Source of the DNA: Nocardioides currus
GTDB taxonomy: Bacteria; Actinomycetota; Actinomycetes; Propionibacteriales; Nocardioidaceae
DNA: 64,000 nucleotides
Assembly (NCBI RefSeq): GCF_003057875.1
Contig: NZ_PYXZ01000001.1
Coordinates: 682,001 to 746,000 of the forward strand
Reading direction: 5' to 3'
Translations under genes and position numbers: made by a program
The notes under the pieces: model-generated
The model's database searches: none
Told to the model about the DNA's origin: nothing
Seen by the model: the letters and a program-made list of their open reading frames with translations, nothing else
In this document: positions 57,751-64,000 of the stretch, piece by piece
How the letters are laid out: each line of letters starts with the position of its first letter
Position numbering within the stretch: position 1 is the stretch's first letter

Positions 57751-58541
57751 CCAGCCCGTCGACGGGGTTCCTCGCGCGACCGGACGGGCCCCGCATCGCC
57801 TTCGACGACGTCGGGTCCGGTGCTCCTGCGATCCTGCTGAGCCACGGCCTCTTCATGAACAGGTCCATGTTCGAGCCGCAGGTCACCCACTTCCGCGACC
57901 GGCACCGTTGCATCGCGTGGGACGAGCGGTCGCACGGCGACACCGAGTGGACCGGGCCGTACTCCCTGTGGGACTCCGCTCGCGACCAGCTCGCCCTCAT
58001 GGACCACCTCGACATCGACCGAGCCGTCCTCGTCGGCATGAGCCAGGGCGGACTGCTGTCACTGCGGACCGCCCTGCTGGCGCCGGAGCGCGTCCTCGGT
58101 CTCGTGATGCTCTCGAGCCAGGCCGGCACCATCAACCCGGAGTCCGGCGCCGCCTTCACGACGATGGCGGACACCTGGCAGGGCGGGCCGTCCCAGGACA
58201 CCCTGGCGGCGATCGGCGGGAAGATCCTGGGCCCCGGCGTCGACGAGGACGTCTGGTTCGCCCATTGGCGAGGCATGCCCGCCCAGCACGTGCGGGACGC
58301 GGTCTCCGCCCTCACCAGCCGCGACGACCTCACCGACCGCCTCGGCGAGATCGCCTGTCCAACGCTCGTCGTCCACGGCAGCGCGGACGCCTCCACCGGG
58401 CTCGACCGCGCGCGGGCCGTGCACGACGGCGTTCCCGACAGCCGGGGGATGGTCGTCGTACCCGACGCTCCCCACGCGGCCAACCTCACCGACCCGCAGG
58501 CCGTGAACTCGGCCATCGACTCGTTCCTGGCACAGCTGTGA
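57747..58541 (+). CDS. Alpha/beta hydrolase
   Basis: The 264-residue alpha/beta-hydrolase-fold protein has the oxyanion segment LLSHGLFMNRSMFEPQ, the nucleophile elbow GMSQGG (Ser) and a C-terminal VVHGSADAS with DAPHAANL supplying Asp and His. The Ser-Asp-His triad and the small size fit ester or lactone hydrolysis or C-C bond cleavage rather than dehalogenation. In the pathway it could open a lactone, which would leave a hydroxy acid suitable for CoA activation. The start overlaps the SDR stop (ATGA). Confidence 0.84.
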   Translation: MTSPSTGFLARPDGPRIAFDDVGSGAPAILLSHGLFMNRSMFEPQVTHFRDRHRCIAWDERSHGDTEWTGPYSLWDSARDQLALMDHLDIDRAVLVGMSQGGLLSLRTALLAPERVLGLVMLSSQAGTINPESGAAFTTMADTWQGGPSQDTLAAIGGKILGPGVDEDVWFAHWRGMPAQHVRDAVSALTSRDDLTDRLGEIACPTLVVHGSADASTGLDRARAVHDGVPDSRGMVVVPDAPHAANLTDPQAVNSAIDSFLAQL

Positions 58542-58554
58542 CGACGGAGGGCCC

Positions 58555-58878
58555 ATGAAGATCGAGATCGACCTCGGACGGCGGAGCGTGGAGGTGCTCG
58601 ACCCCGAGGACTTCACGGACCTCCGCGCGCAGGCCACGGCCGCCGCCCCGGTCCCGGCGGAGGTCGACCTGGTCCTGAGAGCAGCGGGAGCAGGCAGGGC
58701 GGACGACACGCACGCGCACCTGTCACTCGCGTGGCTCGAGGGGGCGGCCGACGTCCACAGCCGCGGGACCGGCGACTCCTTCGCCCGCATGATCGCCTTC
58801 GCGACCGAGCACGGCTGGGTCGACCCGGCTGCGTCGACCGTTCGCGCACATCTCGTCTGGTCGCCCCCGGTGGGCTGA
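58555..58878 (+). CDS. Small protein of unknown function
   Basis: The 107-residue soluble protein has MKIEIDLGRRSVEVLDPEDF, a middle Ala-rich strand and THAHLSLAWLEGAADVH, then a helix GDSFARMIAFATEHGW. I do not recognise a family. It sits 13 bases after the hydrolase gene and in the same unit, with a purine-rich GACGGAGGGCC upstream of the ATG. It could be a small subunit or accessory protein of one of the flanking enzymes. Confidence 0.65.
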   Translation: MKIEIDLGRRSVEVLDPEDFTDLRAQATAAAPVPAEVDLVLRAAGAGRADDTHAHLSLAWLEGAADVHSRGTGDSFARMIAFATEHGWVDPAASTVRAHLVWSPPVG

Positions 58879-58945
58879 CCCCACGCACCTGACGAACCCG
58901 ACCCGGGCCGACCACGACCACAGACCACGACCACAGAGGCTGCCA

Positions 58946-60139
58946 GTGAACACCGACGTCCCCTTCGACTCCGCCACCTACCGACAAGTGCTCGGCCACT
59001 TCCCCACGGGCGTGGCGGCGATCACCGCCATCACGACCGACGGCACCCCGACCGGCATGGCGGTGGGGTCCTTCACCTCCGTCTCGCTGGACCCTCCCCT
59101 GGTGGCGTTCCTGCCCGACAAGTCGTCGACGACGTTCCCCCTGATCCGGGAGAGCGGACGCTTCTGCGTCAACTTCCTCACGCACGAGCAGGAATGGATG
59201 TGCCGCACCTTCGCTACCAAGGGGGCCGACAAGTTCGCCGGGGTCACCTGGCGCCCGGCGAGCACCACCGGCTCGCCGGTCATCGATGACGCGCTCGGCT
59301 GGATCGACTGCGAGATCGGCGACATCCACGACGCCGGCGACCACTACATCGTCATCGGCGAGGTCAAGGACCTCGGTGTCTCCGGTCGGTCGATGCCGCT
59401 CGTCTTCTTCCAAGGGGGATTCGGGCACTTCTCGTCCCTGACCCTCTCGTCCGCCTTCGACACGCAGCTCCTGCGCGAGCTCAAGTTCGCCGAGGTCGCG
59501 CGCCCGTACGTCGAGGGGCTGGTCGAGGACCTCGACGTCGAATGCCTCGCGATGGTGCGGCAGGGCGAGGAGATGCTGACCCTCGCCAGCTGGGGCGGGA
59601 GCCGCGAACGACAGGTGCCGAGCCGCGTCGGGCAGCGCCAGCCGCTGCTGCCTCCGATGGGGGCCCTCCTCGTGGCGTGGAACGGACGTGAGACCATCGA
59701 CTCCTGGCTGGACCTGGCGCGCGACGACGAGGAGGAGAAGGCCGTCCTGCGCTCCATCCTCGACCGGGTCCGGGACCGCGGCTGGTCCCTCGGTCTCGAC
59801 TCGCCCGCCCAGCGGAGCTTCGCCGAGGCCGTGGCCAGGGTCGCGCCCGAGGGGCCGACCCCCGACCAGCGCCGCGAGATGGTGCGGATCGCCCAGACCA
59901 TCATGACGATCGACTCCGAGCCCGAACGACTCCGACCGGGACACCTCAACAACGTCCGCAGCATCAGCGCTCCCGTGTTCGGGCCCAATGGCGGCGTCGA
60001 GATGATGCTCACGCTCTTCGGCTTCCGCGACATGACGACCGAGGAGATACACCAGCAGCGTGACCGCCTGCTCGCGACCGCCGACCAGGTGATCGCCGCG
60101 ATCGGCGGCCGTCGGCCCGCCCCGGTGGCAGTCCGATGA
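58946..60139 (+). CDS. Flavin reductase fused to an IclR-type effector-binding domain
   Basis: The 397-residue protein has an N-terminal flavin-reductase domain (1 to about 165: YRQVLGHFPTGVAAITA, GMAVGSFTSVSLDPPLVAF, RFCVNFLTHEQ) of the HpaC/HsaB-type family. The C-terminal half (about 185-390) looks like an IclR effector domain without a DNA-binding part: PPMGALLVAW, LDRVRDRGWSLGLD, VRSISAPVFGPNGGVEMMLTLFGF and LLATADQVIAAIGG. It could supply reduced flavin to the LLM monooxygenase and sense a pathway compound. The GTG start follows a short direct repeat GACCACGACCACA. Its stop overlaps the next SDR gene. Confidence 0.83.
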   Translation: MNTDVPFDSATYRQVLGHFPTGVAAITAITTDGTPTGMAVGSFTSVSLDPPLVAFLPDKSSTTFPLIRESGRFCVNFLTHEQEWMCRTFATKGADKFAGVTWRPASTTGSPVIDDALGWIDCEIGDIHDAGDHYIVIGEVKDLGVSGRSMPLVFFQGGFGHFSSLTLSSAFDTQLLRELKFAEVARPYVEGLVEDLDVECLAMVRQGEEMLTLASWGGSRERQVPSRVGQRQPLLPPMGALLVAWNGRETIDSWLDLARDDEEEKAVLRSILDRVRDRGWSLGLDSPAQRSFAEAVARVAPEGPTPDQRREMVRIAQTIMTIDSEPERLRPGHLNNVRSISAPVFGPNGGVEMMLTLFGFRDMTTEEIHQQRDRLLATADQVIAAIGGRRPAPVAVR

Positions 60140-60969
60140 GCCGGGGCGACGCCGACTGGCTTGGCCTCGACGGCACCACGGTCGTGATCACCGGCGCCGC
60201 CGGCGGCATCGGGGTGCGCCTGGCCGAGAGCTTCGTCGCGGTCGGAGCCTCGGTCGCGCTGCTGGACCGGGCGCAGGACGACGTGGACGCGCTCGCCGAT
60301 CGACTCCGGTCGGGCGGGGCTCACGCCGTGGGCGTGGCGTGCGACGTCTCCGACGAGGCGTCGGTGGCCGCGTCCGCGGCCGAGGTGCTCGAGCGCATCG
60401 GACCCGCAGGCGTGCTGGTCAACAACGCTGCCGTGCTGCAGAGCGGACTGGCCACCACCATCCCCCTCGACGAGTGGAACTGGTTGCTCGGGATCAACCT
60501 CACCGGATACATGCTCTGCGCGCGGGAGTTCACCCAGCAGATGAAGTCGCTGGGTGGTGGGGCGCTGGTGCACACCGCATCGATCGGTGGACACATGCCG
60601 CAGGGATACGCCGGCGCCTACAGCGTCGCCAAGGCCGGCGTCCGGATGCTGTCGCAGGTGCTGGCGATCGAGCTGGGCGAGTTCGGGATCCGCAGCAACG
60701 TCGTCAGCCCGGCGATGCTCGTCACCCCCCTCAGCGAGGCGTTCTACCAGGACCCTGCGATGCGGGCAGCACGCGAGTCGATGGCGCCGATCGGCAGGAT
60801 CGGCACCCCCCAGGACATCGCCGATGCCGCCGTCTGGCTGGCCAGCAGCCGCGCCGGCTACGTGAGCGGCGAGGAGATCCTGGTGGACGGGGCGCTGAGC
60901 AAGAACCAGCTCGCGACGTTGCCGCGGCCGGGATTCGACAAGGGCGACGCATTGGAGCGCGGCAGATGA
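60136..60969 (+). CDS. SDR-family oxidoreductase
   Basis: The 277-residue SDR has VVITGAAGGIGVRLA, NNAA, YSVAKAGVRM (catalytic Tyr and Lys) and SNVVSPAMLVTPLS. It ends with a longer C-terminal tail, KNQLATLPRPGFDKGDALERGR. The ATG overlaps the flavin-reductase stop. It is one of two consecutive, clearly different SDRs that may carry out successive or alternative alcohol oxidations. Confidence 0.83.
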   Translation: MSRGDADWLGLDGTTVVITGAAGGIGVRLAESFVAVGASVALLDRAQDDVDALADRLRSGGAHAVGVACDVSDEASVAASAAEVLERIGPAGVLVNNAAVLQSGLATTIPLDEWNWLLGINLTGYMLCAREFTQQMKSLGGGALVHTASIGGHMPQGYAGAYSVAKAGVRMLSQVLAIELGEFGIRSNVVSPAMLVTPLSEAFYQDPAMRAARESMAPIGRIGTPQDIADAAVWLASSRAGYVSGEEILVDGALSKNQLATLPRPGFDKGDALERGR

Positions 60970-61733
60970 CGACCACGCTCGACCGCTTCCGGCTCGACGG
61001 GAGGACGGCGGTCGTCACGGGCGCAAGCTCCGGCCTCGGTGCAGGCTTCGCCAGGGCTTTGGCCCAGTCAGGCGCCAACATCGTGATCGGTGCGCGCCGC
61101 TGCGACCAGCTCCGAGTGACCGCCCGGGCGGTGGAGGAGGCGGGGGGCACGGTCCTGTGGCAGCACCTGGACGTGGCAGACCCGGGCTCGTGCGGCTCGC
61201 TGGCGTCTGCCGCGATGGACCGCTTCGGCTCGGTCGACGTGCTGGTCAACAACGCCGGCGTCGGCAGCGCCGTCCCAGCCCTGCGTGAGACTGCTGAGCA
61301 GTTCACGGCGGTCATGGACGTCAACCTCATGGGCAGCTACTGGATGGCACAGGCCTGCGCGCGTGTCATGAGGCCGGGCTCGAGCATCGTCAACATCGCC
61401 AGCGTGCTCGGGATCATCCCGTCCTACGCACCACAGGCGGCCTATGCCTCCAGCAAGGCCGGGGTCATCGGGCTGACGCGCGACCTCGCCCAGCAGTGGA
61501 GCCAGCGGAGGGGGATCCGCGTCAACGCGCTCGCGCCCGGCTACTTCGAGAGCGAGCTGACGGCGTCGGTCCCCCGCGACGACCTCCACCGCTTCATCGA
61601 GCGGCGAGGGATCATCCACCGCCTCGGCGAGCAGCACGAGCTCGACGCGGCCCTGCTGTTCCTGGCCAGCGACGCATCGTCCTACATCACCGGCATCACG
61701 CTGCCGGTCGATGGAGGAATGTCCACCCACTGA
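60966..61733 (+). CDS. SDR-family oxidoreductase
   Basis: The 255-residue SDR has AVVTGASSGLGAGFA, NNAGVGS, YASSKAGVIGL and VNALAPGYFESELTASV, and ends with VDGGMSTH. It resembles gluconate/3-ketoacyl reductase-like SDRs. The ATG overlaps the previous SDR stop. It is followed 14 bases later by the old-yellow-enzyme gene. Confidence 0.85.
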   Translation: MTTTLDRFRLDGRTAVVTGASSGLGAGFARALAQSGANIVIGARRCDQLRVTARAVEEAGGTVLWQHLDVADPGSCGSLASAAMDRFGSVDVLVNNAGVGSAVPALRETAEQFTAVMDVNLMGSYWMAQACARVMRPGSSIVNIASVLGIIPSYAPQAAYASSKAGVIGLTRDLAQQWSQRRGIRVNALAPGYFESELTASVPRDDLHRFIERRGIIHRLGEQHELDAALLFLASDASSYITGITLPVDGGMSTH

Positions 61734-61747
61734 CCCACGGAGAACCC

Positions 61748-62893
61748 ATGCCCCACCTGTTCAGCGACCTCGCCATCCGGGGTACGAGGTTCAAGAACCG
61801 CATCGTCACCTCGCCGATGTGGCAGTACCGCGGAGCCGACGGCCACGTGACGGACTGGCACGTGATGCACCTCGGCAGGTTCGCCGAGGGGGGCGCCGGA
61901 CTCGTCTTCCAGGAGGCGACCACGGTCGACGGTCTCGCGCGCGGCACCGAGGGCGACCTGGGGATCTGGGACGACGCGCACGTCCCCGGCCTGCGTCGCG
62001 TCGTCGACGTCATCCACGAGTCCGGGGCCCTGGCCGGGATCCAGCTGGGACACCCCGGTAGGAAGGCGCGCTCACCCCGCCCCTGGGAGCCGCCGTCGGC
62101 CCTGGGACCGGCGGACGACGATCCCGAGTGGCAGCTCCTGGCGCCCAGCGCGTCCCCCGACCACGACGACCGGCTCCCCTGGCGTGTCATGACGCTCGCC
62201 GACATCGAACGGGTCCGCCGCTGCTGGCGCGACGCCGTCGAGCGAGCCGACGCCGCGGGCTACGACGTGCTGGAGATCCATGGGGCGCACGGATACCTGC
62301 TGCACACATTTCTCTCCCCCGCCTCGAACACTCGCACCGACGACTACGGCGGCTCCTTCGACGCCCGGACCCGGCTCCTTCGCGAGGTGGTCGGCGATGC
62401 TCGAGCCGCGTGGCCCGACCACAAGCCGCTGTTCGTCCGCCTGTCCTGTGTCGACGGAGCGGGCTGGACGATCGACGACACGCTCAGGCTCGCGCGCGTC
62501 CTGGCCGACCTCGGTGTGGACGTCATCGACTGCTCCACCGGTGGCATCACGGGCTCCTCGCTCGACACGGGAGCACCGCCGTCCTACGGCTACCAGGTGC
62601 CGTACGCCGCAGCGATCCGTGAGGCCACGTCGATGCGCACCATGGCGGTCGGGCTGATCGTGCACCCGCGGCAGGCCGACCACATCGTCGGCTCCGGGCA
62701 AGCCGATCTCGTCGCGCTGGGCCGGGAGATGCTCTTAAACCCCAACTGGCCGATGGACGCAGCGCAGAAGCTCGGCGCGGACACCGGCTTCTCCTTCCAC
62801 GGTCCTCACCTCTCGTACTGGCTGGCCCGCCGTCGGAGGTCGGTGGACGACCTGTTGCCGTCCACGTTCGGCGACCTCGACGACTGGCGCTGA
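61748..62893 (+). CDS. Old-yellow-enzyme-type NADH:flavin oxidoreductase (YqjM-like ene-reductase)
   Basis: The 381-residue FMN barrel enzyme has GIQLGHPGRKA, the substrate His pair in EIHGAHGYL, HTFLSPASNTRTDDYGGS and VALGREMLLNPNW, as in the YqjM class of OYE. The position of the YqjM redox-tuning Cys (SPMCMY) is Trp25 here (SPMWQY), a marked active-site change. OYE enzymes reduce electron-poor C=C bonds with NAD(P)H, so an enone or enal intermediate is plausible. It is last in the monooxygenase operon. Confidence 0.86.
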   Translation: MPHLFSDLAIRGTRFKNRIVTSPMWQYRGADGHVTDWHVMHLGRFAEGGAGLVFQEATTVDGLARGTEGDLGIWDDAHVPGLRRVVDVIHESGALAGIQLGHPGRKARSPRPWEPPSALGPADDDPEWQLLAPSASPDHDDRLPWRVMTLADIERVRRCWRDAVERADAAGYDVLEIHGAHGYLLHTFLSPASNTRTDDYGGSFDARTRLLREVVGDARAAWPDHKPLFVRLSCVDGAGWTIDDTLRLARVLADLGVDVIDCSTGGITGSSLDTGAPPSYGYQVPYAAAIREATSMRTMAVGLIVHPRQADHIVGSGQADLVALGREMLLNPNWPMDAAQKLGADTGFSFHGPHLSYWLARRRRSVDDLLPSTFGDLDDWR

Positions 62894-62968
62894 CGTGCGG
62901 CTCGACGCCCGTCGGATGCATCGGCACAGACGGTTGACACCGTGTGACGCGCGCCATACGGTTTCTCC

Positions 62969-62986
62969 CACCCGACCAGACGGTCG
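62969..62986. promoter_or_regulatory. TetR-type palindrome F (before the permease operon)
   Basis: CACCCGACCAGACGGTCG keeps 13 of 14 core positions of ACCGACCAGACGGT. It lies 37-54 bases upstream of the livH-type gene, so the permeases have their own control site. Confidence 0.72.
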
Positions 62987-63022
62987 GGTCATCCCCACCA
63001 CATCTCCCAGCACTGGAGAGTC

Positions 63023-63895
63023 ATGGACCTGTTCCTGACCTGCATCGTCACCGGAGTGACGTTCGGCCTGATCTACGCCCTCGCCGGCGTCGGCCTCGTG
63101 ACGATCTTCCGGACGTCCGGATACGTGAGCTTCGCCCAGGGCGACATCGCCGCGGTCGCGCTCTACATCGGCATCGCCGCCTACACCGCCGATGTCCCCT
63201 ACCCGCTCATGGCACTGATCGTCGTCGGGGCAGCCGGTCTCATCGGCGGTCTCATCGGCGGCCTCATCGTGATCCCCCTCGAGCGACACGGGCTGCTGAC
63301 GGCCGCGCTCGCGACCATCGGCGTCGGCCTGACGATCCAGGGCATCGAGAACGTCACCATCAACCCCGAACCGCGCGCCTTCCCCTCCGCGGGCAGCCGA
63401 GCGGCGTTCGACGTCGGGCCGGTGACCCTGAGCGTCGCGGACGTGACCGCCGCCGTGGTGTGCATCGGCCTCTTCATCGCGCTCGCCCTCTTCTTCCGGC
63501 TCTCGCGCACCGGTACGGCGATGCGTGCGGCCAACGACAACGCCGAGGCCGCGCGCCACATCGGGTTGAGCGCCTACCGGCTCAAGGGCCTGAGCTGGGT
63601 CCTGGGCGGCGCCCTTGCCGGCGTCTGTGGCTTGTTCGTCGCCCCCGCCTACTCCCTGAGCCCGACCAGCGTGAACGCCCTGCTCGTGTTCGGCTTCGCC
63701 ACGGTCGTGCTCGGCGGCTTCGACAGCGTCCTCGGCGCACTGCTGTCCGGGCTCATCATCGGCATCTCGACCAACCTGATCGCCGCCTACGTCGCTCCGG
63801 GCGCCGTCAACTTCGGCATGTACGTCCTGCTTCTCGGCATGCTCCTCGTCCGCCCCTACGGCCTGCTCGGCCAGCGACCGCTCGAAAGGGTCTGA
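63023..63895 (+). CDS. Branched-chain-amino-acid-type ABC transporter permease (LivH-like)
   Basis: The 290-residue membrane protein has about eight helices with the LivH signatures GVTFGLIYALAGVGLVTIFRTSGYVSFAQGD, MRAANDNAEAARHIGLSAYRLKGLSWVLGGALAGV and the ATVVLGGFDSVLGALLSGLIIG loop. It partners the LivM-like permease encoded three bases downstream and most likely the binding protein encoded at 54345. The cargo should be the island's growth substrate. Confidence 0.87.
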   Translation: MDLFLTCIVTGVTFGLIYALAGVGLVTIFRTSGYVSFAQGDIAAVALYIGIAAYTADVPYPLMALIVVGAAGLIGGLIGGLIVIPLERHGLLTAALATIGVGLTIQGIENVTINPEPRAFPSAGSRAAFDVGPVTLSVADVTAAVVCIGLFIALALFFRLSRTGTAMRAANDNAEAARHIGLSAYRLKGLSWVLGGALAGVCGLFVAPAYSLSPTSVNALLVFGFATVVLGGFDSVLGALLSGLIIGISTNLIAAYVAPGAVNFGMYVLLLGMLLVRPYGLLGQRPLERV

Positions 63896-63897
63896 CC

Positions 63898-64000
63898 ATG
63901 GCGACCATCGTCTCCGAGCCCGACCACGCTCCCGCTCCCGACCGCGCCGTGCGCCTGCGCACGTCCGTCTTCACCGGGCGCGGTGCCCTCCTGCTCCCCC
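63898..64000 (+). CDS. Branched-chain-type ABC permease (LivM-like), N-terminal fragment
   Basis: The gene starts at the ATG at 63898 and runs off the right edge, leaving 34 codons: a polar N-terminus, MATIVSEPDHAPAPDR, then the start of a hydrophobic helix. The identity rests on its position directly after the LivH-type gene. ATPase genes of the importer should follow outside the window. Confidence 0.6.
   Translation, partial: MATIVSEPDHAPAPDRAVRLRTSVFTGRGALLLP

Noticed and set aside
1..64000. Genomic-island signs such as tRNA, integrase, insertion sequences or a base-composition shift around the catabolic genes
   Set aside because: None was seen. GC content and codon style look even across the window, so recent horizontal transfer is not supported by what can be read here.

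Overview
The window is a very GC-rich, densely packed stretch of an actinobacterial chromosome. Overlapping ATGA/GTGA start-stop junctions, many GTG starts, lipoprotein-type binding proteins, a Thr/Pro-rich NlpC/P60 wall hydrolase and the overall gene mix suggest a member of the Nocardioidaceae (Nocardioides-like); this assignment is inference from gene content. I see no rRNA, tRNA, CRISPR array, insertion sequence or phage gene. No gene-free stretch exceeds 300 bases; the longest (4515-4811, 38402-38697, 23065-23320, 10620-10872) hold promoters, hairpins and operators.

Layout. 1-4.5 kb: a partial acyl-CoA oxidase, a sulfotransferase, and a small operon (tautomerase, YcnI-like, CopC/CopD) that looks copper related. 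4.8-21.5 kb: a sugar-acid locus. An IclR-type regulator is divergent from a nine-gene operon (kduI, kduD, sugar ABC importer, aldehyde dehydrogenase, eda, kdgK) that would import and degrade unsaturated-uronate products such as those from pectin or other polyuronides. It is followed by a 1935-residue secreted protein joining a ThuA-like domain to a copper-radical oxidase and many adhesion-type domains. Matching palindromes lie upstream of both kduI/iclR and the giant oxidase gene, so one regulator probably controls both. 21.5-39.3 kb: housekeeping and mixed genes. These include an NlpC/P60 hydrolase with an unusual leader, a PAP2 protein, a thiamine ABC importer under a TPP riboswitch, a metallo-beta-lactamase-fold hydrolase, a GDPD, a FUSC-type membrane protein, a rhomboid, MarR and LysR regulators with divergent targets, a SurA-like lipoprotein and an acetyltransferase.

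39.3-64 kb (running off the right edge) is the most interesting part: a catabolic island of about 25 kb. It contains a luciferase-like monooxygenase resembling limonene 1,2-monooxygenase, a flavin reductase fused to an IclR-type effector domain, an alpha/beta hydrolase, five SDR dehydrogenases, an old-yellow-enzyme reductase and an MDR reductase. It also has an acyl-CoA ligase, a double-length CaiB-type CoA-transferase, two acyl-CoA dehydrogenases, an aminoglycoside-phosphotransferase-like kinase paired with one of them, an enoyl-CoA hydratase, an AtuA-family protein and a branched-chain-amino-acid-type ABC importer. Six copies of an 18-bp palindrome (CGACCGnCyrGnCGGTyG) stand before the transcription units of this island, including the one that encodes its only TetR-type regulator. 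I infer that this TetR protein controls the uptake and stepwise oxidation of a terpenoid-like or alicyclic/branched substrate. The substrate itself cannot be read from the sequence.
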